Assembly: GCA_029933995.1 (NCBI GenBank)
Contig: JAOZNB010000083.1
Location: 1-5,466 of the forward strand
DNA from: Candidatus Moraniibacteriota bacterium
Lineage (GTDB): Bacteria > Patescibacteriota > Minisyncoccia > Moranbacterales > GCA-2747515
Reading direction: 5' to 3'
Length of the DNA: 5,466 bases
Part shown: one piece after another, positions 1 through 5,070 of the stretch
How the letters are laid out: each line of letters opens with the position of its first letter
Position numbering within the stretch: position 1 is the stretch's first letter
Notes under the pieces: generated by a model
Told to the model about the DNA's origin: nothing
Database searches by the model: none
What the model saw: only the letters and a program-made list of their open reading frames with translations
Translations under genes and position numbers: made by a program

Positions 1-23
1 GGCGGAGGGGTTAGATGATACAT
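1..23 (-). CDS. Start of a leftward gene, cut by the window edge (tentative)
   Basis: On the minus strand an ATG (23-21) lies 7 nt downstream of a strong Shine-Dalgarno GGAGG (31-35, within GGGGAGGTG at 37-29). The open frame reads MYHLTPP and then leaves the window. A TATAAT hexamer sits about 45 nt upstream of the ATG. Only seven codons are visible, so the product cannot be identified. The call rests on the SD-ATG spacing, which matches that of the well-supported small genes at the right of the window. It could also be a chance SD-like stretch in a C-rich 3' region of another gene. Confidence 0.45.
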
Positions 24-67
24 TATAACACCTCCCCACCTCACACTTTTCTTATCACATCAATGAA

Positions 68-73
68 ATTATA
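68..73 (-). promoter_or_regulatory. Putative -10 box for the leftward gene at the left edge
   Basis: The minus strand carries a perfect TATAAT at 73-68, with transcription expected to begin near 61 and a leader of about 38 nt reaching the ATG at 23. The position 16-18 nt upstream is only a T-rich stretch with no TTGACA-like hexamer, so the -35 is weak or absent. The region is very AT-rich, where TATAAT arises easily by chance. Support comes mainly from the SD and ATG downstream. Nothing else was found between 38 and 137. Confidence 0.35.
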
Positions 74-138
74 GTAAAATAAAATATGATAAAAAAATAG
101 ACTATATAGAAATCTTTTATTTAAACAATGCCCCAAAC

Positions 139-167
139 AAAAAATCTTGCCTTATGCAAGATTTTTT
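139..167 (-). terminator. Intrinsic terminator after tRNA-His
   Basis: There is a perfect 12-bp inverted repeat, AAAAAATCTTGC (139-150) and GCAAGATTTTTT (156-167), with a 5-nt loop CTTAT. It begins 13 nt past the tRNA 3' end. Read on the minus strand the hairpin ends in six U residues, as expected of a Rho-independent terminator. The stem is symmetrical, so it could also stop plus-strand transcription, but no plus-strand gene enters from the left. Confidence 0.88.
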
Positions 168-179
168 GTAATAAATTTG

Positions 180-252
180 GGCGACTAGAGGGAATCGAAC
201 CCTCATCCTCGGTACCACAAACCGATGTTCTAACCGCTGAACTATAGTCGCC
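180..252 (-). tRNA. tRNA-His, anticodon GTG
   Basis: A complete 73-nt cloverleaf reads leftward. The acceptor stem is GGCGACTA paired with TAGTCGCC, including the extra G(-1):C73 pair that is diagnostic of tRNA-His. The D-stem is GTTC/GAAC, the anticodon stem TCGGT/ACCGA with loop TTGTGGT, and the T-arm GAGGG-TTCGATT-CCCTC. The anticodon GTG lies at 218-216. The bases after C73 read C-A-A, so the CCA tail is not encoded and must be added by a nucleotidyltransferase. All stems are fully paired, so the gene looks functional. It charges histidine for CAC/CAT codons. Confidence 0.98.
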
Positions 253-273
253 ACGTAAAACTGGTACTAAAAT

Positions 274-301
274 AGTATAACAGAATATTTCAATAAATCA
301 A
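274..301 (-). promoter_or_regulatory. Promoter of tRNA-His
   Basis: On the minus strand TTGATT (301-296) and TATACT (279-274) are separated by 16 bp, a good sigma-70-type pair. Transcription would start near 267, about 15 nt before the tRNA 5' end. The -35 overlaps the TGA stop codon (300-298) of the upstream nuclease gene, so the tRNA can be expressed independently of that operon. Read-through from the operon is also possible, because no terminator lies between them. Confidence 0.6.
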
Positions 302-1146
302 GTCTCATTTTGTAATTTCACAATTGCACGCGCTTCTTCTACAATTTGTTCTAATTTATGTCCATGTACACCAGCATGTTTCAAAACATCTATTTTCATT
401 TCAACTTCGCGACATAATACCAGACCATGCGTCAAAATATAATCTTTCTGTCTTTTGGATAATTTTGTTATAGCAGTTACTGGGTGCAAGCCTGTTTTAT
501 CTATCAGCTCTGCTAAACTTCTACCACGCGGATGTCTCCAACTCATGAGTTCAATTCCTGCACATTTTGCATATTTAACTGCTTGTGATGTGAATTGTGT
601 ATTTGTAACAATCCATAATTTATGCAAATGTCCCCCGCGACCTTCATGAGTATTTTCCCATTTTGCCAAAATATCATCAAAACGTGCTTTCATGTATAAC
701 ACTGTCTGCACATCACTTTTATACCCTAGGTGATTATGAAACTTGCATTCAAATATAAAATGCCTCTCATCTTTATAAGCCATTACATCTATCTCATGTG
801 TAATACACTGACCACGTAAAGTCCTATTTGTGCTTGTCTTATATCCACGAGCATCAAGTAACCTTGCAACAAATTGTTCAAAAGGATAACCACTCGGACC
901 AAGTGCACGCAAAGCCCTCTTTAAATTATATCTTGCAGCTGTTGGTGCATTCTTTTTCTTTAATTTTTGATAAGCTGTTCTATGAACTTTAACTGTAGTA
1001 TCCATACCTTGCTCTAGTGCTATTTCATTTGCAATTTTTTTTGCCTTTCTTGTATCAATACCTGCACGCTCAAGAGATAACTGTAATTTTTTTACAGAAA
1101 ATTCTTCTTTTTTCCCTGTTGTTTTTAATATTTGTTTTTTACTCAT
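298..1146 (-). CDS. ATP-cone domain fused to a PD-(D/E)XK (Mrr-like) nuclease domain
   Basis: This 282-aa protein is predicted to be cytoplasmic. Residues 1-83 form an ATP-cone, the nucleotide-sensing module best known from ribonucleotide reductase and NrdR; the GKKEEFSVKKLQLSLERAG stretch and the later AARYNLKRAL are typical. Residues 86-215 form a restriction-endonuclease-like fold. Candidate active-site residues are E90, D120 (HEID) and E133-x-K135 (FECK), with a Q147-x3-Y151 helix, followed by the WIVTNTQFTSQA strand and the WRHP stretch. Residues about 229-278 are helical and end in a helix-hairpin-helix-like segment (LKHAGVHGHKLEQIVEEA) that could contact DNA. The likely activity is nucleotide-regulated DNA cleavage or repair, but the substrate is unknown. 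No methyltransferase or specificity subunit is adjacent, so a classical restriction system is not indicated. The start overlaps the LOG gene by 8 nt (ATGAGTAA) and has no clear SD, which suggests translational coupling. The domain call is secure; the biological role is open. Confidence 0.9.
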   Translation of the reverse strand: MSKKQILKTTGKKEEFSVKKLQLSLERAGIDTRKAKKIANEIALEQGMDTTVKVHRTAYQKLKKKNAPTAARYNLKRALRALGPSGYPFEQFVARLLDARGYKTSTNRTLRGQCITHEIDVMAYKDERHFIFECKFHNHLGYKSDVQTVLYMKARFDDILAKWENTHEGRGGHLHKLWIVTNTQFTSQAVKYAKCAGIELMSWRHPRGRSLAELIDKTGLHPVTAITKLSKRQKDYILTHGLVLCREVEMKIDVLKHAGVHGHKLEQIVEEARAIVKLQNET

Positions 1147-1894
1147 TTTCTTTTTTTATACAAGTATCAATAATTGCACAAGCACCTTTTGCTGTATCAA
1201 CTAAGTGAAAGAGTTCCATATCCTCTTCTTTTATTGCTCTATTTTTACCCCATACTACTCCTCGTATCCAATCAATGAGAGGTGACCAATACTCTTTATT
1301 AACTAATATTATCGGAATAGGTTTAGTCTTTTTTGTTTGAACAAGTGTAAGCATTTCAAATAATTCATCAAGCGTTCCAAATCCACCTGGAAAAAAAATA
1401 TAAACTTGTGATGCAAATGAAAGTATAACTTTTCTAGAAAAGAAAAAATCAAATGATTCTGAATCTGTTATAAATTCATTTTTACGTTCTGTTACACCAT
1501 GGTGTGGCAAATTAATATTGATTCCTATGCTTCTACCTCCTGCTTCTTTTGCACCCTTATTTGCAGCTTCCATAATCCCAGGACCACCCCCAGTAAATAC
1601 TGCAAAATCTTTTTTTGCAAGTTTAAATGCAAGTTTTTCTGCTTGTTGATAAACTTCACTATTAAATCCCATTCTAGCACTTCCAAAAATACTAGCAGCC
1701 TTATCAAATCGTGATAAAAAGTCATGTCCCTTCACAAATTCTGATTGAATTTTTAATATTCGCCATGATAATCCACTAGTATAATCTTCTGATTCTGTTA
1801 TTTCAGGTGTCAAAAATTCCTTTTCACGGTTTAGAGACACATCTACCGTTTTACCTGCTACAGTTATTGATAATTGTCTATTTTTATCTGTCAT
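1139..1894 (-). CDS. LOG-family Rossmann-fold protein (TIGR00730-type, lysine decarboxylase-like)
   Basis: This 251-aa protein has the LOG-family signatures: FGSAR (70-74) at the end of the first strand, GGGPGIMEAANKGA (102-115), the RK pair (154-155) and PGGFGTLDE (169-177). Characterised members hydrolyse the N-glycosidic bond of nucleoside 5'-monophosphates (cytokinin-activating LOG, bacterial PpnN) to give free base and ribose 5-phosphate; none of this clade is a proven lysine decarboxylase despite the old name. Residues 1-60 form an extra N-terminal segment of unknown role. The product ribose 5-phosphate is a substrate of transketolase, whose gene lies directly upstream, so a nucleotide-salvage link is plausible (inference). 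The gene overlaps the transketolase stop by 11 nt and the nuclease start by 8 nt. No SD is evident, so it is probably coupled translation within one operon. The exact substrate cannot be read from the sequence. Confidence 0.93.
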   Translation of the reverse strand: MTDKNRQLSITVAGKTVDVSLNREKEFLTPEITESEDYTSGLSWRILKIQSEFVKGHDFLSRFDKAASIFGSARMGFNSEVYQQAEKLAFKLAKKDFAVFTGGGPGIMEAANKGAKEAGGRSIGININLPHHGVTERKNEFITDSESFDFFFSRKVILSFASQVYIFFPGGFGTLDELFEMLTLVQTKKTKPIPIILVNKEYWSPLIDWIRGVVWGKNRAIKEEDMELFHLVDTAKGACAIIDTCIKKENE

Positions 1895-3767
1895 ATTTTT
1901 CTTTTTTATTATTTAATTTATATACTTCATCTACAATAGCACTATAATTAATTTTGACATATTGTAATAATTCTTCTGGTGTGCCACTGCGAGGCATTTT
2001 ACGTACTGCCAAATGTGAAATCACTGGACAAATATCTATAAGTGCACTCTCTACAGATTCCCCAATTCCACCTTCCACATAATGATCCTCTACAACAATA
2101 ATTTGCTCAATATTTCCAATTGATTCCAATAGTATTTCTGTATCAATTGGTTTTATAGAATACAAATCAATCACTCTAATATTAATATCTTTCATTTGTA
2201 AAATTTCATATGCCTTTAATGCTTCATGTACTGTAATACCTGCTGCTATAACTACTGCAACATCTTTTTTACTACTACGCAATACCTTTGACCCACCTAT
2301 AACAAATTTTTCATCATCATTATATAGTGTAATTGTTTTTTCACGTGTTGTCCTTATATATGAAATATCACTAGCACCACTTACCAATTTCAATAATTTA
2401 CTAGCAGATACCACATCTGATGGATACAACACTGCGCTACCAAATATTGCACGGAACATTGATATATCAGCCAATCCCATCTGTGACCCACCATCTTCTC
2501 CAATAGACACACCAGCATGTGACCCTACAAATGTAATATTTGATTCACTGAGTCCTGCCATACGAATTTGATCATGTGCCCGCGTCATAAATGCAGCAAA
2601 TGTTGACACAAAAGGTTTGTATCCTCTACGAGATAGTCCAACCGCCACACTTACCATATTTTGCTCTGCAATAAACATTTCAAAAAATCTCTCTGGATAA
2701 AAATCCTTCACAGCCTCTGAACGTGTTGAATTACTTACTTCTGCATCAAGCACTACTATTTTTTCATCATCTTGCATCATTTCAACCAAAGTGTTTCCAT
2801 ACGCATCACGTGTTGCATATTCACCATTATCATTCCCTTGTATAGATGCGATTAATCGCGTCTCTACGATATCTTTCTCACTATGCATCTCCACATTTGT
2901 TCCTGGTTTAGAAATTTCCCCTCGCACATCAAAATCAATATCTCCCAATTCTATCGTAGCTTCCAAAAACTCCTGCTTTGACAAAGTTTTACCGTGCCAA
3001 CTATATTTATCTTCCAAAAATGAAATGCCCTTACCTTTATAGGTTTTGGCAATTACCATGAGAGGTTTTTTATGTGAACCAATCATATCAGTATACACAC
3101 GCATCAACTCATCAACATTATGCCCATCCACTACAACCGTCCGCCAACCAAATGCCCGAGCACGCTCGGCATATTTAGCAACATCATGTCCCAGCATCGT
3201 CTCACCACGCTGACCCAATCTATTCACATCCACCACAGCAACTAAATTACCCAACTCATAATAACTAGCAAGATTCATCGCCTCCCACACCTGCCCCTCC
3301 GCCATCTCACTGTCCCCCAAAAGCACATAAGTCCGAGCATTTGTTTTGTCTAATTTTTTTTGTGCCATGGCCATTCCCACACCCACAGAAAGTCCTTGAC
3401 CTAACGATCCTGTCGCTGCCTCAGTAAATGGAAATCGCATTGTAGGATGTCCTTCCAAGTTACTATCAAATTTACGAAAAATATTTAAATCTGCAACAGG
3501 TATAGCGCCAGCTCCAGCCCAAAGAGAATAAAAAAGAGGTGATGCATGACCCTTAGAAAAAATAAGTCTATCATTATTTGCATTATCAACCTCTTTAACA
3601 TCAAACCGAAAAACACCTGAATACATAAGGGTACTCATAAGTTCCACAGCACTAAGTGACGAAGTCGGATGACCAGAACCAGCAATCGTAGTCATATCCA
3701 AAATCCAATATCTAAGTAATTTATTTAATTTTTCTAATTCTTTTATTTGTATTTGTTTTGTTGACAT
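1884..3767 (-). CDS. tkt: Transketolase, single-chain, animal-type
   Basis: This thiamine-diphosphate enzyme transfers two-carbon ketol units in the non-oxidative pentose phosphate pathway. It has 627 aa from the ATG at 3767, close to the roughly 620 aa of animal transketolases and shorter than the E. coli type. In that numbering H33 (SGHP), H74 (KGHAS), H107 (EGHP), GSLGQG (120-125), the Mg/ThDP motif GDSE (151-154) to N182, H258 (WHGK), catalytic E368 (AEQNM), and GSHAGVSIGEDGGSQMG (415-431) all fall near the animal enzyme positions. Pyrophosphate-binding, pyrimidine-binding and C-terminal domains are all present. GDSE replaces the commoner GDGE. The frame is open nine codons further up to an ATG at 3794, but that start lies in a palindrome and a divergent promoter, neither ATG has an SD, and homology begins after the second, so 3767 is preferred. 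It heads a coupled operon with the LOG and nuclease genes. No convincing own promoter was found. Confidence 0.97.
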   Translation of the reverse strand: MSTKQIQIKELEKLNKLLRYWILDMTTIAGSGHPTSSLSAVELMSTLMYSGVFRFDVKEVDNANNDRLIFSKGHASPLFYSLWAGAGAIPVADLNIFRKFDSNLEGHPTMRFPFTEAATGSLGQGLSVGVGMAMAQKKLDKTNARTYVLLGDSEMAEGQVWEAMNLASYYELGNLVAVVDVNRLGQRGETMLGHDVAKYAERARAFGWRTVVVDGHNVDELMRVYTDMIGSHKKPLMVIAKTYKGKGISFLEDKYSWHGKTLSKQEFLEATIELGDIDFDVRGEISKPGTNVEMHSEKDIVETRLIASIQGNDNGEYATRDAYGNTLVEMMQDDEKIVVLDAEVSNSTRSEAVKDFYPERFFEMFIAEQNMVSVAVGLSRRGYKPFVSTFAAFMTRAHDQIRMAGLSESNITFVGSHAGVSIGEDGGSQMGLADISMFRAIFGSAVLYPSDVVSASKLLKLVSGASDISYIRTTREKTITLYNDDEKFVIGGSKVLRSSKKDVAVVIAAGITVHEALKAYEILQMKDINIRVIDLYSIKPIDTEILLESIGNIEQIIVVEDHYVEGGIGESVESALIDICPVISHLAVRKMPRSGTPEELLQYVKINYSAIVDEVYKLNNKKEKYDR

Positions 3768-3789
3768 ATCATATATTACATGGTAATAT
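3761..3789 (+). promoter_or_regulatory. Rightward promoter P1 of small membrane-protein operon 1
   Basis: A perfect -35 TTGACA (3761-3766), a 17-bp spacer and a -10 TAATAT (3784-3789) match 4 of 6 -10 positions. Transcription would start near 3796, giving a leader of about 50 nt before the ATG at 3846. The -35 overlaps the transketolase start codon on the opposite strand, so the two divergent units share regulatory DNA. The same TTGACA lies at the same distance from the shared leader block as in the second operon, which raises confidence. Confidence 0.75.
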
Positions 3790-3796
3790 ACCATGT
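3778..3796. promoter_or_regulatory. Palindromic operator candidate over the P1 -10 box
   Basis: ACATGGTA (3778-3785) and TACCATGT (3789-3796) form a perfect 8-bp inverted repeat around a 3-bp centre ATA. It covers the entire -10 box and the expected start point of P1 and lies just upstream of the preferred transketolase start. This is the classic geometry of a dimeric repressor site that would block P1 and perhaps affect transketolase. No such repeat occurs at the equivalent place in the second promoter. A short RNA hairpin role is less likely, because the repeat lies mostly upstream of the transcription start. No regulator gene is in the window. Confidence 0.6.
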
Positions 3797-3801
3797 TGTT
3801 A

Positions 3802-3842
3802 TTTTACATATACATAGTACCACAAATTTTAATTTGGAGGAA
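3802..3842 (+). repeat. Shared leader element, copy 1, with Shine-Dalgarno
   Basis: The leader of operon 1 contains TTTTACATATaCATA (3802-3816), a 7-nt variable stretch, then AAATTtTAATTT and GGAGGAA (3824-3842). The same order, with one mismatch in each block, occurs in front of operon 2 (4436-4474). GGAGG at 3836-3840 is the Shine-Dalgarno for the ATG at 3846 (5-nt spacing) and rules out the longer in-frame start at 3780, which would make the promoter and the SD coding sequence. Confidence 0.7.
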
Positions 3843-3845
3843 AGA

Positions 3846-4073
3846 ATGAACATACAAACTAATAGCTCACGTACATTTACGACATCCACAAAAGTTAGTA
3901 CTTGCATTGGACTCTTTTTTGCTGTCATATTTGGAGATTCCATTGTTAAAGAATTATGTCATATTACTTTAACATCTGAAATTCAATATGGCGTATCAAT
4001 ATTTACCACCTATACAAATATTGTTCACTGTGCCTTTCTATTTATCATGCTCAGAATTTTTAAAATTATATAA
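3846..4073 (+). CDS. Small two-helix membrane protein, operon 1 first gene, unknown
   Basis: This 75-aa protein is not recognised. It has a polar, Ser/Thr-rich N-terminus (1-16) with no signal-peptidase site. A first hydrophobic segment spans about 17-34, a short polar loop carries D31, K35, E36 and H39, and a second hydrophobic segment spans about 48-69 before the basic tail RIFKII. The pattern suggests a helical hairpin in the inner membrane. The start is set by GGAGG 5 nt upstream; the in-frame extension to 3780 is not used. It is the first gene after promoter P1, and the next gene begins 33 nt downstream, so the two are probably co-transcribed. The first segment (IGLFF) loosely resembles that of the 78-aa protein at the end of operon 2 (VGLFF), but this is too weak to claim homology. 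Confidence 0.8.
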   Translation: MNIQTNSSRTFTTSTKVSTCIGLFFAVIFGDSIVKELCHITLTSEIQYGVSIFTTYTNIVHCAFLFIMLRIFKII

Positions 4074-4106
4074 CAATAATAGAATGGTAACATTAGAGGA
4101 TGCACA

Positions 4107-4340
4107 ATGATCAATGAAATGAACGAATCAATAAAACGTAGATTATTACGAGGTCTTATCTGCATAAAAATTGTAAAGATGATAATTATCATTACAATGA
4201 GTGCATCAATTTTGCTCCTACTTAATAAGTATTATCTTCCTGAAATAAACATAGCATACAGTGCTCAATTACAATGGACTGTACTTTGTATCCTGTTTGG
4301 AGCCGTGATTATGCATTGTATTCACATAATAAAATTGTAG
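4107..4340 (+). CDS. Small two-helix membrane protein, operon 1 second gene, unknown
   Basis: This 77-aa protein is not recognised. A basic N-terminal stretch (K10, R11, R12, R15, K21, K24) precedes a long hydrophobic run (about 25-39, IIIITMSASILLLL). A polar loop (40-54, NKYYLPEINIAYSAQ) follows, then a second segment (about 57-75) and a C-terminal lysine. By the positive-inside rule both ends would face the cytoplasm. AGAGGA (4095-4100) lies 6 nt before the ATG and serves as ribosome binding site. The gene closes operon 1 and is followed 3 nt later by a strong terminator. Its composition (Ile and Leu rich, pI clearly basic) would suit a structural or regulatory mini membrane protein; a toxin of a type I-like system cannot be excluded but has no direct support. 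Confidence 0.8.
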   Translation: MINEMNESIKRRLLRGLICIKIVKMIIIITMSASILLLLNKYYLPEINIAYSAQLQWTVLCILFGAVIMHCIHIIKL

Positions 4341-4343
4341 ATC

Positions 4344-4382
4344 AAAAAGTGATTTAGTCATAAAATGACTAAATCACTTTTT
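4344..4382 (+). terminator. Intrinsic terminator of operon 1
   Basis: There is a perfect 18-bp stem, from AAAAAGTGATTTAGTCAT (4344-4361) to its exact complement at 4365-4382, with a 3-nt AAA loop. A U-run continues to 4384 and beyond. It begins 3 nt after the stop codon of the second gene and ends 12 nt before the next -35 box, so operons 1 and 2 are transcribed separately. Confidence 0.93.
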
Positions 4383-4394
4383 TTATTTTTCTTA

Positions 4395-4423
4395 TTGACA
4401 CATAAGATTTTATTGTATAAAAT
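4395..4423 (+). promoter_or_regulatory. Rightward promoter P2 of small-protein operon 2
   Basis: A perfect -35 TTGACA (4395-4400), a 17-bp spacer and a -10 TAAAAT (4418-4423, 5 of 6 matches) predict a start near 4430. A perfect TATAAT at 4423-4428 is 22 bp from the -35, too far to pair with it. The distance from TTGACA to the shared TTTTACATAT block is 41 nt, identical to P1. The palindrome seen at P1 is missing here. Confidence 0.82.
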
Positions 4424-4435
4424 ATAATATCGTAC

Positions 4436-4474
4436 TTTTACATATGCATAATATAAATTCTAATTTTGGAGGAA
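4436..4474 (+). repeat. Shared leader element, copy 2, with Shine-Dalgarno
   Basis: TTTTACATATgCATA (4436-4450) matches copy 1 at 14 of 15 positions. A 4-nt variable stretch follows, then AAATTcTAATTTT and GGAGGAA (4455-4474), which differ from copy 1 by one substitution and one inserted T. GGAGG (4468-4472) sits 8 nt before the ATG at 4481. A nearer ATG at 4474 is in another frame and stops after nine codons. Confidence 0.7.
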
Positions 4475-4480
4475 TGAATA

Positions 4481-4753
4481 ATGGCTGGAGAATTAGTAAG
4501 TGATGTAGCTAAAGAGAAAAATGTTAAGATATGGGTCATGAATTTTAATGACGGCACTTGTGCAACGATTGCTGTATTCTCTCAAGTTGGCACACTATCA
4601 GAGACAGATGGTTGGCTTGTAGAAAATGGAATAGTCACAAACAAATATCTAGACCTTGACCATCCTGATTTTTCGTATGAGCAACATTTTAACAAAAAAC
4701 CAATTGGCATATTGCAAGATGTGACCAATGATTACCGTGAGCTGAAATCATGA
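4481..4753 (+). CDS. Small soluble protein, operon 2 first gene, unknown
   Basis: This 90-aa protein is not recognised. It has no signal peptide or membrane segment and is acidic overall. The first half looks like alternating strands (KIWVMNFNDGTCATIAVFSQVG, 16-37, broken by an NDGT turn). The second half is polar, with YLDLDHPDFSYEQHF (56-70) and a closing helix-like stretch (DVTNDYRELK). The size and beta-rich pattern would suit a small binding or adaptor domain, but no motif allows a function call. It has the best Shine-Dalgarno of the operon and is the first gene after P2. Its stop codon overlaps the next start as ATGA (4750-4753), so its translation is coupled to that of the two membrane proteins and a shared complex is likely (inference). 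Confidence 0.85.
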   Translation: MAGELVSDVAKEKNVKIWVMNFNDGTCATIAVFSQVGTLSETDGWLVENGIVTNKYLDLDHPDFSYEQHFNKKPIGILQDVTNDYRELKS

Positions 4754-5070
4754 GTGAAAATAAAATAACCTATATACTCAATGGAACAGTCACTTCTGAT
4801 TCAATAGTTTGGAAGTTACTTTTCAACGATACTACCGCAACAAAGCTACTCTGGGTCAATCTATTTGGCTCTATTGGTGTATTTTTTTTCTTTTGGATAT
4901 TTCTTTCACAAATTGCAGACATAATTTATCATGCAAATGCACTCAAATTTGCTGCAGTAATAGCTGTATCATATTTTGTTGGTGGTGCAATAATTATGAT
5001 GTCCGTAAGTTTTCTGTTTAGAAAAATTATTTTTGACACTGAGAGACTGCTCACAGGAGAATTAGAATGA
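4750..5070 (+). CDS. Small two-helix membrane protein, operon 2 second gene, unknown
   Basis: This 106-aa protein is not recognised. A soluble N-terminus of about 32 residues is followed by a first transmembrane segment (about 33-55, with the run VFFFFWIFL) and a short loop (IADIIYHANALK). A second segment (about 67-90, with SYFVGGAIIMM) leads to a charged amphipathic tail (RKIIFDTERLLTGELE). The basic RK after the second segment suggests the C-terminus faces the cytoplasm. It starts within the ATGA that ends the preceding gene and has no strong SD, so it depends on translational coupling. Its own stop overlaps the next start in the same manner (5067-5070). Confidence 0.87.
   Translation: MSENKITYILNGTVTSDSIVWKLLFNDTTATKLLWVNLFGSIGVFFFFWIFLSQIADIIYHANALKFAAVIAVSYFVGGAIIMMSVSFLFRKIIFDTERLLTGELE

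Noticed and set aside
4..35. Hairpin GGAGG/CCTCC as a terminator at the left edge
   Set aside because: The stem has five pairs with a loop over 20 nt and no T-run. The C-rich arm is better explained as a minus-strand Shine-Dalgarno.
455..3042. Plus-strand open frames of 60-83 codons across the left half (for example 455-649, 1017-1208, 1499-1714, 2791-3042)
   Set aside because: They lie fully antisense to well-supported genes, have no SD and no recognisable protein features.
3768..3794. Nine extra N-terminal codons of transketolase from the ATG at 3794
   Set aside because: They would be encoded across the palindrome and the P1 -10 box, have no SD, and do not resemble the family N-terminus. 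The second ATG at 3767 fits the family length and numbering.
3780..3845. Longer start of the 75-aa protein at 3780
   Set aside because: The extension would translate the -10 box and the Shine-Dalgarno itself (the residues LEER come from TTG-GAG-GAA-AGA). GGAGG is correctly placed for the ATG at 3846.
4084..4110. Eight-codon leader ORF between the two genes of operon 1, ending in an ATGA overlap
   Set aside because: There is no ribosome binding site in front of it, the length is within chance, and the downstream gene has its own SD.
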